A stretch of DNA of 64,000 nucleotides from Hymenobacter terricola (GCF_017921975.2 NZ_JAGEMO020000064.1:1-64000), one strand, 5' to 3'; positions 44,147 through 53,387 are shown, numbered from the stretch's first letter. Notes: generated by a model not told the origin, from the letters alone. Made by a program: numbers and translations.

Positions 44147-44686
44147 ATGAACCGTTTAACCGCGCTGAACCCCGACACTGCTTCGGGCAAAACCAAAACG
44201 CTCTTTGATGCCATCCACTCCAAGATGGGCAAAGTGCCGAACATGATGCGCACCATGGGCCACGCCCCGGCGCTGCTCGAAGGCTACCTGAGCCTAAGCG
44301 GGGCGCTGGGCGGCGGCACGCTCGGGGCCAAGCTGGGCGAGCAGCTGGCGCTGGCCATCTCCGAAGCCAACAGCTGCGACTACTGCCTGGCTGCCCACAG
44401 TTTCATTGCCGAGAAAATGGTGCGCATGGACTCAGCCGCCATCGCGGCCAGCCGGCAGATGAGCCCCATCGATACCAAGACCGATGCTGCCCTCACCTTC
44501 GCCAAGCACCTGGTGGAGAAGCGTGGGCTGGTGAGCGAAGACGACGTAGCCGCCGTACGCGCGGCGGGCTACACCGAAGGCGAAGTAGGGGAAATTGTGG
44601 GGCACGTGGCCTTGAATATCCTGACCAACTACTTCAACAACACGGCGAAACCCACCCTCGACTTCCCGGCCGCCGCCGCTCTCTAG
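44147..44686 (+). CDS. carboxymuconolactone decarboxylase / AhpD-family peroxidase-like protein
   Basis: A 179-residue all-helical protein of the CMD family, AhpD subgroup. The redox motif SCDYCLAAHSF (CxxC with following His) is complete, and the N-terminal GKVPNMMRTMGHAPALLEGY is typical. AhpD-like proteins reduce peroxides or relay electrons to AhpC, and trimerise. It fits the window's oxidant-stress theme. Single gene with its own promoter element and a hairpin downstream. Confidence 0.87.
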   Translation: MNRLTALNPDTASGKTKTLFDAIHSKMGKVPNMMRTMGHAPALLEGYLSLSGALGGGTLGAKLGEQLALAISEANSCDYCLAAHSFIAEKMVRMDSAAIAASRQMSPIDTKTDAALTFAKHLVEKRGLVSEDDVAAVRAAGYTEGEVGEIVGHVALNILTNYFNNTAKPTLDFPAAAAL

Positions 44687-44733
44687 AGCGGACCGGCACT
44701 ACTTGGTTCCCCGCGGCAATTTATTCGCAGTGA

Positions 44734-44771
44734 GCAACGGGTTGGTGGTGTCGAAACCATCAACCCGTTGC
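44734..44771. repeat. 16-bp stem-loop after the AhpD-like gene
   Basis: Arms 44734-44749 and 44756-44771 pair over 16 bp with one G-T pair and a small loop near TCGA. It starts about 48 bp after the stop codon. No T run follows, so termination is only possible. Confidence 0.5.
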
Positions 44772-44932
44772 CACGGGAAGGGTGACGAGTCAACGGGTAG
44801 CCCCGCGAATTGCCAACGCCACCAAAATAACCGCCCGCAAGCCGCAGCCCTGCACGCCCGCTCGTTAGCATTTTGCCTGGGGGGCTGCTTTAGAATACCC
44901 TCTCCGTATAGCTGATACTTTTTTGCTTCGTC

Positions 44933-45349
44933 ATGAAACCGATTGATTCTTCCACCTGGGCCCTGTTGGATTTACGCTGCCCCCGGTGCCATCAGGGCAA
45001 GCTGTTTTCTTACCCCGCGTATTATTTAAACAAGTACACCATCATGCCGGAGCACTGCCCGGTCTGCGACCTGGCGTATGAGCCGGAGCCCGGCTTTTAC
45101 TGGGGGGCAATGTTTGTGAGTTATGCCTTTTCGGTGGCCTGTTTCATTGTGGGCGGCGTGGGAACCTACTATTTGCTTCACGACCCGTCGGTGTGGGTAT
45201 ACGTGCTGGTGGTCACTGGGCTGGTGCTGCTCACGGCTCCGGCTACTTTCCGCTACTCGCGGGCCATCATGCTCTATTTGTTCGGCGGCGTTGAGTACGA
45301 GCCCCGCTACAACGCCCCCAGGGGCGCGCCCAAACACGTTGTAAAATAG
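44933..45349 (+). CDS. DUF983 membrane protein
   Basis: A 138-residue protein of the DUF983 family, common in Bacteroidota. A CPRCHQGKLF zinc-finger-like motif and HCPVCDLAYEPEPGFYWGAM form a Cys-rich N-terminal part; two hydrophobic segments follow (about 65-85 and 90-110). Function unknown. The next gene, a fatty acid hydroxylase, starts 55 bp downstream in the same direction. Confidence 0.85.
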   Translation: MKPIDSSTWALLDLRCPRCHQGKLFSYPAYYLNKYTIMPEHCPVCDLAYEPEPGFYWGAMFVSYAFSVACFIVGGVGTYYLLHDPSVWVYVLVVTGLVLLTAPATFRYSRAIMLYLFGGVEYEPRYNAPRGAPKHVVK

Positions 45350-45404
45350 TGGCTTATCAGCCGGCAATATTCTGCCTGCTCGCTCCCTTCCTGCTTTCTT
45401 CTGC

Positions 45405-46049
45405 ATGCCAACCTCCGCCTCCCCATCAGCCCTACTTACGCCGCGCCCTAAGCACAAGGGCTCGGCGCAGCTATTTAAAAACCCGCTGCTCGAGCGCCTG
45501 ACGCACACGCACTTTGCGCTGCCCGTGGCCATCTTCCTGAGCACGGCCGGCGTTAGCCTGTACTTCGGCCTCACGCGCAGCCTGCTCACGGGGCTGGCCG
45601 CCTTCGGGCTGTTTCTGGCGGGCCTGCTGCTCTTTACCCTCGCCGAATACCTGATGCACCGCTTTGTGTACCACCTGGCTACCACCACGCCGGGACGGGC
45701 CAGGTTCCAGTACACCATGCACGGGGTGCACCACGAGTACCCCAAGGACAAAACCCGCCTGGCCATGCCGCCCATTCTCACGGTTTTCGTGGCTTCGTTG
45801 CTGTTCTTTATTTTTCGCTTCGTGTTTGGCCACCAGGCCCTGGGGCTGCTGTCGGGCTTCACCTTCGGCTATGCCTGCTACCTGTTCGTGCATTACGCGC
45901 TGCACATGTACGCGCCGCCAAAAAATGTGCTCAAGCGGCTTTGGCACCATCATGCCATGCACCACTACACCCAGGAAGCGGCGGCCTTTGGCGTATCCAC
46001 CACGCTCTGGGACCAGGTATTTCGCACCATGCCCCGCCAGCGGCGCTGA
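45405..46049 (+). CDS. fatty acid hydroxylase / sterol-desaturase family protein
   Basis: A 214-residue membrane protein with four hydrophobic segments and the di-iron histidine boxes: HRFVYH, HGVHHEYP, HYALH and HHHAMHHY. This is the integral-membrane fatty acid hydroxylase family, whose bacterial members 2-hydroxylate lipid acyl chains or act on carotenoids. All His ligands are present. Probably co-transcribed with the DUF983 gene. Substrate not assigned. Confidence 0.86.
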   Translation: MPTSASPSALLTPRPKHKGSAQLFKNPLLERLTHTHFALPVAIFLSTAGVSLYFGLTRSLLTGLAAFGLFLAGLLLFTLAEYLMHRFVYHLATTTPGRARFQYTMHGVHHEYPKDKTRLAMPPILTVFVASLLFFIFRFVFGHQALGLLSGFTFGYACYLFVHYALHMYAPPKNVLKRLWHHHAMHHYTQEAAAFGVSTTLWDQVFRTMPRQRR

Positions 46050-46062
46050 GCCCAACCGCTCC

Positions 46063-46584
46063 TTACAGCGGCCCGTGTTTGGTTTCCAAAATGGCCACCT
46101 CATTGGAGCTGGCCTCGCGGCGCTGCAGGAGACCCCCGGCATCAAATTGCCATAGCTCGTTGCCATCCGCGCGGTACCATTGGCCGGCGGCATTGTGGTA
46201 CTCATACCTGGTGCGGACCGCCATGCGGTTCTCGTGGAAGTTCCACAGCTCCAGCGCCAGGCGGCCGCCCAGCTCAGTCGCCCATTTTTCGGTCAGAAAA
46301 GCTTCTACTGCTCCCCGGCCCGTCAGTAAATCAGCCCGCTCACGCCATTCCGTTGTCAAAGAACAGAGCAAGCCAACGGCTTTGGGGTTTCTTGTATTCC
46401 ATCCATCCTCCAGCTGTCGCACCTTCTGCTGCGCGGTTTCAGCAGTAAAAGGTGGCCTCAGGGCTGGTGGTGTGGGCGCGTAGGGCGGCTGGGCCAGTAC
46501 GGCATCCCACATGGTGTCGCCGCATTCTTCGTGCACAAAAGGGGCTTCTTCTTCCGGTTCCGGCGTTGCATCGGGTGAGTTCAT
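46063..46584 (-). CDS. DUF1348 family NTF2-like protein, diverged
   Basis: About 173 residues from the ATG at 46582-46584. The DUF1348 core is present (FTAETAQQKVRQLEDGWN, ELWNFHENRMAVRTRYEYH, NELWQFDAGGLLQRREAS), but the segment that reads [11 protein letters not shown] in the intact paralogue at 47532 is altered (LCSLTTEWRER) and the C-terminal ERKFLW motif is lost. An extra acidic N-terminus of about 50 residues is added. Possibly specialised or decaying copy. Confidence 0.7.
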   Translation of the reverse strand: MNSPDATPEPEEEAPFVHEECGDTMWDAVLAQPPYAPTPPALRPPFTAETAQQKVRQLEDGWNTRNPKAVGLLCSLTTEWRERADLLTGRGAVEAFLTEKWATELGGRLALELWNFHENRMAVRTRYEYHNAAGQWYRADGNELWQFDAGGLLQRREASSNEVAILETKHGPL

Positions 46585-46770
46585 GGCAGGGCGAATAAGA
46601 TGGTTTATAAAGGTGATAATCTTCCCTGCGAAAGGCAAGGAATAGCTTCCGGTGGGCGACTTCGGCACCCCGCTGCAAGCGCGGGAGTCAGCCGTAGAAG
46701 AGGCCCGTTATTTATGTACAGGGCAAACCCATCAATTGGTACGAATTAATCTAATCGAACGATTATCCCC

Positions 46771-47200
46771 AATGGTAAAAGCCTCCGAAAACCACCCCTT
46801 GCTCCCCGACGTGCCCGGCCTGCGGGCCAGCCAGCGGGCCTACACCAGCTCGACCCTGCTGGAGCGTCAGGCCCTGCCCAGGCGGCTGGTCATCCTTGGT
46901 GGCTGCCTGGTCGGGCTGGAGTTTGCGCTGACCTATGCCCGGTTCGGCTCAGCTGTAACGATACTGGAAGCGGCCTCCACCTTTCAGCTTCAGAACGAGG
47001 CGGCTATCGAAGACATCATTTGCAAAGTACTCACGCACAAAAACATTGTATTGGTAACCGGGGCCTGCCTGCATCGCATCGAGCCGGGTGCCGCGGCTGA
47101 TACGGTCGTGTACGAGGATAAATACGGAATTCCTCGGCGCCTAAGCGCCTCGGCCATTCTCGTAACGGCAGGTCGCCTGCCGATGACCACCTGCTGCTGA
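46771..47200 (+). pseudogene. fragment of RclA-like flavin oxidoreductase
   Basis: The frame encodes only the central NAD-binding part of a disulfide oxidoreductase: PDVPGLRASQRAYTSSTLL, then LVILGGCLVGLEFALTYARF and FGSAVTILEA, matching residues about 135-300 of the rclA-like protein at 6074-7435. The redox-disulfide N-terminus and the dimerisation C-terminus are missing, and the third Gly of the GxGxxG-type motif has become Cys. Sequence upstream (46652-46770) is not homologous. A second, dead copy of the family. Confidence 0.75.
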
Positions 47201-47531
47201 CTGCGGCCAAAATGGCCCGTGGCGCCCGGACTGGCTCCACCCTTTTTTTGCCAAACGCCACGAAATGCCAACCGATTTCACCGTTGCCTGTCCGGTCAAT
47301 AGTACCGGTACAATCGTTCAGGCTCCCCGGGCAGCTGTGCCTACGGAGCCCGCCCAGCCGGCGGAAGGTGCCCACGCCGATGCCCGGGAACCGACGAAGC
47401 GCAGACCTGACAGCCCCCTGCCCGCCCGCGAGTCCCTGTCCGCGGCCGAGCGCACCATCATGGGCCTCGTACAAGGCGAAACCATCTTCTAGCCTCTGGT
47501 CAATCACCGCCACTTTTTTTTCTCTTGTCAC

Positions 47532-48002
47532 ATGTCTGAAATCCGACCGCCCCTGCCCCCTTTTACCTTCGAAACCGCGACCCTGAAAACGCGGTTGGCC
47601 GAAGATGCCTGGAACTCCTGCGACCCCGAGCGCGTGGCGCTGGCCTACACCCCCGACAGCCGGTGGCGCAACCGGAGCGAATTCTTTACCGGGCGCGAGA
47701 CTATTCGGCTTTTTCTCGCCCGTAAGTGGGAAAAAGAGCTGGACTACCGGCTGATTAAGGAATTGTGGGCCTTCCACGAAAACCACATCGCCGTGCGCTT
47801 TCAGTACGAGTACCACGATGCCAGTGGCAATTGGTTCCGGGCCTACGGCAACGAAAACTGGGAGTATGATGCCCAGGGCCTCATGCAGTGGCGGCAAGCC
47901 AGCATCAACGACGTGGCGATTGACGTTTCGGAGCGTAAATTTCTGTGGCCGGCCGGGGCGCGCCCGGCCGACTACCCGGGCCTACGCGAGCTGGGACTCT
48001 AA
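47532..48002 (+). CDS. DUF1348 family NTF2-like protein
   Basis: A 156-residue intact DUF1348 protein: [64 protein letters not shown] and [10 protein letters not shown]-like end ([11 protein letters not shown]). The family has an NTF2-like fold with unknown ligand and often sits beside stress genes. It lies just downstream of a fragment of another gene and has a diverged partner on the other side (46063). A 75-codon frame at 47265-47492 in between is not convincing. Confidence 0.85.
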   Translation: MSEIRPPLPPFTFETATLKTRLAEDAWNSCDPERVALAYTPDSRWRNRSEFFTGRETIRLFLARKWEKELDYRLIKELWAFHENHIAVRFQYEYHDASGNWFRAYGNENWEYDAQGLMQWRQASINDVAIDVSERKFLWPAGARPADYPGLRELGL

Positions 48003-48040
48003 ACGCCTGCTTTCTCCTTGTTCACCTCATCCCTGATGCC

Positions 48041-48358
48041 ATGCTTACTTACGACACCCTGACGGAAGCCCTAAACGACCTGCGCCAGCGCGGATACGGT
48101 CTTGATTACAACCTGACGGGCGCGCAGGCCTACTGCGCCGAAGTGAAGGAATATCTGGGCCCGGATGAGCTGACCATCAAAGAAGTGTACCGCTTTGAGG
48201 GCGACTCCAACCCGGACGATAACATGGTGCTCTACGCCCTTGAATCGCGCAAAACGCCTGCCAATAAAGGCGTGCTGGTGGCCGCCTACGGGCCCGATGT
48301 CGAGGCGGAAGCCGCCACCTTTATTCAGCGGCTGGATACGAAACTGGCCTCGGGCTAG
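48041..48358 (+). CDS. conserved hypothetical Bacteroidota small protein
   Basis: A 105-residue protein from the ATG at 48041. It belongs to a small family found in Bacteroidota that is often, and wrongly, named phosphoribosylpyrophosphate synthetase; it has no PRPP-binding motif. Features are an N-terminal LTEALNDLRQRGY helix, an ELTIKEVYRFEGDSNPDDN acidic loop and a VLVAAYGPD strand. Function unknown. It follows the DUF1348 gene by 38 bp. Confidence 0.8.
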   Translation: MLTYDTLTEALNDLRQRGYGLDYNLTGAQAYCAEVKEYLGPDELTIKEVYRFEGDSNPDDNMVLYALESRKTPANKGVLVAAYGPDVEAEAATFIQRLDTKLASG

Positions 48359-48379
48359 TCGGGGCTGCGTCCGTAGTGC

Positions 48380-49414
48380 TCAATAGCTGGCCGAGTCCAG
48401 CCGGACTTTGCCCCGGAATACCCAGAACACAAAGCTCGTGTAGGTGGCCACCAGCGGAATACCGATGGCGGCCATGGTGAGCATGATGCTCAGGGATTTG
48501 GGCGAGGAGGCCGAGTTTTGGACCGTCAGGTTCCAGGCGGGGTTGAGGGTGGAGCGCACCAGGACCGGAAACAGCCCCGCCGCCACCGTGAGCAGGAGCA
48601 GGGCGGCAATCGAGCCCGAGCACACGAAGGCCGGGAAATAGCGCCGCCGCTTCAGGAATCTGCCGATGGCCAGCACCAGCGCCAGCGTGAGCAGCGGCAC
48701 GGCAAACAGCCACGGCTGCTGCCGGAACACGGCCAGCATGTGCGGCACGTACCACAGCGTGGCCACCGAGAGCAGCAGATACAGCCCGGTGAACACGCGC
48801 AGCGTCTGGCGCACGATGAGCGTGAGCCGGGCGTAGATGCGGTTTTCGGTTTTGAGCAGCAGGTAGACGGCCCCGTGCTGGGCAAAGAGCGCCACCGTGG
48901 TGAGGCCCACCAGCAGGGCGTAGGGGTTCAGAAACGAGAGCCAGGTGCCGTGAAACTCGCGGTCAGCCCCAATGGGCAGGCCCTGGATGAGGTTGCCCAG
49001 CACCACGCCCAGGCTCAGGGCCACCACGATGCTGGCCACCGAGTAGCTCCAGTCCCACATTTTGCGCCACCAGGCCATGGGCTCCTTGCTGCGAAACTCG
49101 ATGGAAATAGCCCGGAAAATCAGGGCTACCAAAAACAGCATAAACGGCACGTAGAACGCCGAAAACACCGTGCCGTACACCACGGGAAAGCCCGCGAACA
49201 GCGTGCCCCCGCCAATGACGAGCCACACCTCGTTGCCGTCCCACACCGGCCCGATGGCGTTCAGGGCCACGCGGCGGCTTGCTTCCTTGCGAAAGAGCAT
49301 GTGAATGGCCCCCGCGCCCAGGTCGAAGCCGTCGAGCACGGCGTAGCCCGTGAACACGGCGCCCACCACCAAAAACCACCACACGGCTAAATCGAGCCCC
49401 AGAATTGTTGTCAT
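48380..49414 (-). CDS. cydB: cytochrome d ubiquinol oxidase subunit II
   Basis: About 344 residues from the ATG at 49412-49414, the second subunit of cytochrome bd oxidase. Eight or nine hydrophobic segments are apparent, with the typical VLDGFDLGAGAIHMLF and GPVWDGNEVWLVIGGGTLFA stretches. It anchors the complex and does not bind quinol. The start is 10 bp after the end of cydA. Cytochrome bd has high oxygen affinity and resists NO and peroxide, matching the low-oxygen/stress setting. Confidence 0.93.
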   Translation of the reverse strand: MTTILGLDLAVWWFLVVGAVFTGYAVLDGFDLGAGAIHMLFRKEASRRVALNAIGPVWDGNEVWLVIGGGTLFAGFPVVYGTVFSAFYVPFMLFLVALIFRAISIEFRSKEPMAWWRKMWDWSYSVASIVVALSLGVVLGNLIQGLPIGADREFHGTWLSFLNPYALLVGLTTVALFAQHGAVYLLLKTENRIYARLTLIVRQTLRVFTGLYLLLSVATLWYVPHMLAVFRQQPWLFAVPLLTLALVLAIGRFLKRRRYFPAFVCSGSIAALLLLTVAAGLFPVLVRSTLNPAWNLTVQNSASSPKSLSIMLTMAAIGIPLVATYTSFVFWVFRGKVRLDSASY

Positions 49415-49424
49415 GGCCACGGAG

Positions 49425-50858
49425 TTAAAGGTCTGATACATGGCTTAGGGCGGCACCCGAAGCCGTGGGCGCATCGTGGGAAATAACCGGGTTGTTGCGC
49501 TTGGAAGCCGGGGAGAGGTGGCTGCTTTCGCTCAACTCTTCCCCCTCATCGGGGCCGTGCTGAATCTTTTTATTGAGCAGGTACAGAAACAGCGCAAAGA
49601 GCAGGGCGTACACCAGCGTGAACAGTATCAGCGAAAACCAGACCTGGCCCGCCGTCACGGCCTTGGAGAGCGCGGCCGACGTGCGCAGCAGCCCGTACAC
49701 CACCCAGGGCTGCCGGCCCACCTCGGCCGAGTACCAGCCCAGCTGGTTGGCCAGCTGCGGCAGCAGCACCGCGCCCACGAACACGCCCAGCAGCCAGCGC
49801 GTGCGCCAGAGCCGCCCGCGCCAGAGCAGAAAGCTGGCCAGCAGCGTCAGGCCAATCAGCGTCACGCCAATGGCCACCATCAGGTGGTAGGTCTGAAAGA
49901 CGAAGTTGACCGGCGGCCGGTCTTCGGGGCGGAAGCTGTCGAGGCCCCGCACGGGCGCTTTCAGGTCCTGGTGCACCAAAAAGCTGAGGCCGCCCGGAAT
50001 GCTCAGGCCCGTTACTTTGTGGGTCTTGTTGTTTACCCAGCCCAGCAGGTAGAGGTTGGCGGGGGCCGAGGCCGCGTAGTGGCCTTCAAAAGCCGCCAGC
50101 TTGGCGGGTTGGTTCACGGCCACCCCGTTGGCCGAGTGGTGTCCGGTAAAAAGCTGCCCCAGCCCCGCCAGGGTAGCAACGAGGAGGGCAATTTTGAAAG
50201 CCGCCTGGGAGCTGGCCACAAAACGCCCTTTCAGCAAATACCAGGCACTCACGCTCAGCACCAGAAAGGAGCCCGCCAAAAACGCGCCCACAATGGCGTG
50301 CGACAGCCGGTCTACGCTGCTGGGGTTGAATACCATGGCCCAGAAGTCCGTTATCTCGGCCCGCGCCGTGAGGCCCGTGCCGACGATGTGGAAGCCCGCC
50401 GGCGTCTGCTGCCAGGAGTTGGCCACCACAATCCAGATGGCCGAAAACATGGAGCCCAAGGCCACCATCACCGTCGAGAAGAAATGCACCCGCGGCGTAA
50501 CGCGGTTCCAGCCAAAGAGGAGCACGCCCAGAAATCCCGACTCCAGGGCAAAAGCAAAGATACCTTCCGCCGCCAGCGCCGAGCCGAAGATGTCGCCCAC
50601 GTAGCGCGAGTAAGTGGCCCAGTTGGTGCCGAACTCAAACTCCATGACAATGCCCGTGGCCACCCCAATGCCGAAAATGAGGGCAAAAATGCGAATCCAG
50701 AACCGCGTGAGCCGCTCGTACATCGGGTTGCGCGTTTTCAGAAACATGCCTTCCATCAGCACCAGCACCACGCCCAGCCCAATGCTCAGCGGGGGGTAGA
50801 TGTAGTGAAACGCAATGGTAAACGCAAACTGGATGCGGGCAAGGGTTTCAACGGACAT
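49425..50858 (-). CDS. cydA: cytochrome d ubiquinol oxidase subunit I
   Basis: A 477-residue CydA. Conserved features: [22 protein letters not shown] (His ligand region), the [14 protein letters not shown] helix end, GFHIVGTG-type segment, and [13 protein letters not shown] near the C-terminus, the quinol-site signature. The Q loop is short, as in the CioA-type (cyanide-insensitive-like) branch. A polar C-terminal tail (about 25 residues) follows the last membrane segment. First gene of cydAB; no Fnr-like box was identified in its promoter. Confidence 0.93.
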   Translation of the reverse strand: MSVETLARIQFAFTIAFHYIYPPLSIGLGVVLVLMEGMFLKTRNPMYERLTRFWIRIFALIFGIGVATGIVMEFEFGTNWATYSRYVGDIFGSALAAEGIFAFALESGFLGVLLFGWNRVTPRVHFFSTVMVALGSMFSAIWIVVANSWQQTPAGFHIVGTGLTARAEITDFWAMVFNPSSVDRLSHAIVGAFLAGSFLVLSVSAWYLLKGRFVASSQAAFKIALLVATLAGLGQLFTGHHSANGVAVNQPAKLAAFEGHYAASAPANLYLLGWVNNKTHKVTGLSIPGGLSFLVHQDLKAPVRGLDSFRPEDRPPVNFVFQTYHLMVAIGVTLIGLTLLASFLLWRGRLWRTRWLLGVFVGAVLLPQLANQLGWYSAEVGRQPWVVYGLLRTSAALSKAVTAGQVWFSLILFTLVYALLFALFLYLLNKKIQHGPDEGEELSESSHLSPASKRNNPVISHDAPTASGAALSHVSDL

Positions 50859-51125
50859 GGTACCAGCAAAAGGAGGTGAACCGGCGGCCGGGCCCGGCCC
50901 CCAACGGGAGAGGCGGCCCCGGGCTTATTGGAATTTAAAACGGCATTTCAGGCAGGCTACCGTGCCTTATATCGAATATCGGATAAATATTGCGAAATTA
51001 CTATGCAGACTCGTGTTTGCTATGTGGAGTCCCATAGCACTAACCGTGGCCGGGGCAGCAGTACCCCTGCGATAAGTAGTGGGGGCGGTTCGAAAAACCT
51101 GAACACCTCTTTGCTACCGGCAGCT

Positions 51126-51398
51126 CTAGCAGCCGCAGCTATAGTTGGGAGCATCGGCGTAGCCTGGCGCGGGCTGGTCATCAACCCGCAGAATGTGGTC
51201 GAGGCGAATTTCCTCGCCTGACTTCAGGCGCATGAACTCGGCTTTTTCGCGCACGAAAAACGTATCAATCACCCCTGATTCCAGGCAAAGCTGGCGGATG
51301 TCGTCGAAGTATTGGAGCACCACCCGGCGACGCTGGGTGGCAGCCGCTTCCAGCTCATCGTAGAAGCTGCAAGCGACGGGTTTATAGTCTGCATTCAT
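51126..51398 (-). CDS. Rof/YaeO-like Rho-binding antiterminator family protein
   Basis: About 90 residues from the ATG at 51396-51398. The pattern YKPVACSFYDELEAA, an RRRVVLQYFD strand, EFMRLKSGEEIRLDHI and a final strand matches the small SH3-like-fold Rof family, which inhibits Rho in E. coli. Assignment is by resemblance; a Cys-rich C-terminus (CGC) is unusual. It lies upstream of cydA on the same strand but with a 267-bp gap, so operon membership is doubtful. Element E is upstream. Confidence 0.6.
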   Translation of the reverse strand: MNADYKPVACSFYDELEAAATQRRRVVLQYFDDIRQLCLESGVIDTFFVREKAEFMRLKSGEEIRLDHILRVDDQPAPGYADAPNYSCGC

Positions 51399-51479
51399 GA
51401 TTTTACGGGAATTAAAGTAGCAGCAACCCACACTTTACGCTGCTGATACTCAAAATTACGGCTTGCCACCACCCCGTCA

Positions 51480-51511
51480 ATGGACCATTTGGTTGAAATT
51501 ACCAGACAAAT
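51480..51511. promoter_or_regulatory. AraC-type direct-repeat site E (weaker)
   Basis: GGACCA (51482-51487) and AGACAA (51504-51509) start 22 bp apart instead of 21. It lies 84-111 bp before the Rof-like start, and the opposite-strand element is less well conserved than sites B-D. Confidence 0.35.
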
Positions 51512-51552
51512 CAACGATTGGGCAGGGGCCGAAAAAAGCGCCTTCCGCCAAC

Positions 51553-51588
51553 GAAAAAAGCCCCCGCCGGTGGGCGAGGGCTTTTTTC
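51553..51588. terminator. intrinsic terminator, probably bidirectional
   Basis: GAAAAAAGCCC (51553-51563) and GGGCTTTTTTC (51578-51588) frame a GC-rich loop; A- and T-rich ends work in both directions. It lies 48 bp beyond the lipoprotein gene stop. Confidence 0.8.
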
Positions 51589-51635
51589 GGATTATTACCC
51601 GGCTTGCACTGTAGCAGGCAGGTTGTGGCAGCCCC

Positions 51636-51983
51636 TTACTTGACAAAAAGGGTCGTCACCTGGCCGGTTTTCTTATCCACCGCGAAAGCCGCTGCGTTGG
51701 GCATGCGCCCGGCCCAGTCGGTGCGCGGCACCATCACCTGCCAGTGGTTGTCCACGTCCACAAACTGGGCCGAGTCAATCTGGAAGACGGCCGCATTGGG
51801 CTTCTGTTGCAGGAACTGGGTGAGGGCCGTGCGGGCGGCGGCCTGGGTGCCGGCCGCCGTAGTAGCACCCGTTGGTTGAGGGGTAGTCGCCGGAACGCTG
51901 GCCGTGGGTTTTATTCGTTGGCAGCTACCCAGGCCCCCCAGGGCGGTGAGAGCAATAATTAGCAAGGAGGGTACTCGTTTCAT
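51636..51983 (-). CDS. lipoprotein with small conserved domain
   Basis: About 115 residues from the ATG at 51981-51983. An N-terminal signal with lipobox (ALGGLGSC) predicts lipidation; a Thr/Ala/Pro-rich linker follows, then a globular part containing FQIDSAQFVDVDNHWQVMVP, typical of small peptidase-propeptide-like or PepSY-like domains (unproven). An earlier start would extend by 11 or more residues. Inner or outer membrane anchored. Function unknown. Confidence 0.65.
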   Translation of the reverse strand: MKRVPSLLIIALTALGGLGSCQRIKPTASVPATTPQPTGATTAAGTQAAARTALTQFLQQKPNAAVFQIDSAQFVDVDNHWQVMVPRTDWAGRMPNAAAFAVDKKTGQVTTLFVK

Positions 51984-52183
51984 TGTAGGTGTTGATAAAA
52001 TGGGTCCTTTTTTCATAGGCTGTTCGATTGGCGACCGAAAGTTAGTGTAGGAATGCACCGCCGAAACTGGGCGAGTCCGCGGGTTAAGTTTGTCAATGGC
52101 CATTTCTGGAGTAGAAAAACAAGATTATAAGTACGATAAGGCTTCATTCCTGTAGTCAGCTCCAATTTGGGCAACCTGAAAAC

Positions 52184-52214
52184 AAGTTATGATAATGCTT
52201 ACTTATCATAACTT
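52184..52214. promoter_or_regulatory. dif-like inverted-repeat recombination site candidate
   Basis: AAGTTATGATAA (52184-52195) and TTATCATAACTT (52203-52214) form a perfect 12-bp inverted repeat around a 7-bp spacer (TGCTTAC). Xer/tyrosine recombinases bind two roughly 11-12 bp arms flanking 6-8 bp, and the ATAA/TTAT inner ends resemble dif. It sits 120 bp before the integrase-like gene. Function inferred. Confidence 0.55.
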
Positions 52215-52334
52215 ATCTTTACTGGCAAAAATGGGTGCTTTTTGACCGGTTACGGCACCTATATAGAAGGTATACGCCCGCGGTCTGGTTTGTGCTCGGT
52301 TCACCTCGCCTTTGCGCCATCTTAAACCTCCTCC

Positions 52335-53387
52335 ATGAACGAAGAACTTTCGATTGTACCGGCGTCAAACGCCAACCAACCGGTCAGCGCGCAGCTGACC
52401 CGGGCCTCCGCGAAAGTCGCGGGCTTTTTAGAGGCCGGCCTGCAAGGAGCGGCGAACACCGAGCGGGCCTACACCTCGGACCTGAAAAGCTACGGGGCCT
52501 TTTGCGAGCAGCACGGCTTACAAGCAATGCCGGCCGACGTGGATACGCTCACCGAGTATGTGGCGCACCTAGCTTCCGAGAAACCCGAGGCTTCGCCCGA
52601 GAACAGACGGGGAAAAAAGAAGGGCCAGCAACCGCTCACCCGGCCGCACGCCCTGGCCACCATCAAGCGGCACCTGGCCGCCATTCGCAAAGCCCATCAG
52701 CTCGCCGGCCACCGGCTGCCGGCCACGCTCGATGCGCTCAACATCGTGATGGAAGGCATTGCCCGCACCCTGGGCAAGCGGCAGGACCAGGCGCCGGCCT
52801 TTACCGTCGAGGAGCTGAAGCAGGCCATTCGCCGCATCGACCTGGAAACGGCGGCCGGCCTGCGGGACCGGGCCCTGCTGCTGCTCGGCTTCGCGGGGGC
52901 CTTCCGGCGCTCGGAGCTGGTGGACCTCAACATCGAGCAGCTGGAGTTTACCGAGCGGGCCTTGCTGGTGCACCTGGCTAAAAGCAAAACCAACCAGTAC
53001 GGGGCCGTGGAGGACAAAGCCATTTTCTACGCGCCCAACGCGGATTTCTGCCCGGTACGGTGCCTGAGGGCTTGGCTGAATCTGCTGGGCCGGACCACGG
53101 GGCCGCTGTTCGTCAAGATTCCGCGGGCAGCCCCGGGCCCGATGGCCATTCCATCAGACAAACGGCTCTCCGACATCTCTATTAACAAGCTGGTGCAAAA
53201 GCGCCTCGGGCCAGGCTACTCGGCGCACTCCCTGCGGGTATCGTTTGTGACGGTGGCCGTGCTCAACGGGCAGTCCCACAAGGCCATTAAAAACCAGACC
53301 AAGCAGAAAACGGACGCTATGATTGAACGCTACACGCAGCTTAACAACGTAGTTTCCTACAACGCAGCTCAGAGCCTGGGCCTATAG
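52335..53387 (+). CDS. tyrosine recombinase (XerC/D-like site-specific integrase)
   Basis: A 350-residue tyrosine recombinase. An N-terminal SAM-like core-binding domain (about 30-150) precedes the catalytic domain with Arg (GAFRRSELVD, about 197), Lys (AKSKTNQ), HxxR-type HSLRVSF, the second His in GQSHKAIKNQT and the tyrosine nucleophile in IERYTQL. All key residues are present. An extra basic insert (ENRRGKKKGQQ) lies between the domains. Near a dif-like site and an IS remnant. Could serve a plasmid, an integrative element or dimer resolution. Confidence 0.87.
   Translation: MNEELSIVPASNANQPVSAQLTRASAKVAGFLEAGLQGAANTERAYTSDLKSYGAFCEQHGLQAMPADVDTLTEYVAHLASEKPEASPENRRGKKKGQQPLTRPHALATIKRHLAAIRKAHQLAGHRLPATLDALNIVMEGIARTLGKRQDQAPAFTVEELKQAIRRIDLETAAGLRDRALLLLGFAGAFRRSELVDLNIEQLEFTERALLVHLAKSKTNQYGAVEDKAIFYAPNADFCPVRCLRAWLNLLGRTTGPLFVKIPRAAPGPMAIPSDKRLSDISINKLVQKRLGPGYSAHSLRVSFVTVAVLNGQSHKAIKNQTKQKTDAMIERYTQLNNVVSYNAAQSLGL

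Noticed and set aside
47265-47492. 75-codon frame between oxidoreductase fragment and DUF1348
   Set aside because: Low-complexity Pro/Ala-rich sequence with no family features; may be chance.
49476-50879. 467-codon plus-strand frame
   Set aside because: Antisense to cydA; very high Gln/His/Arg content typical of antisense translation.
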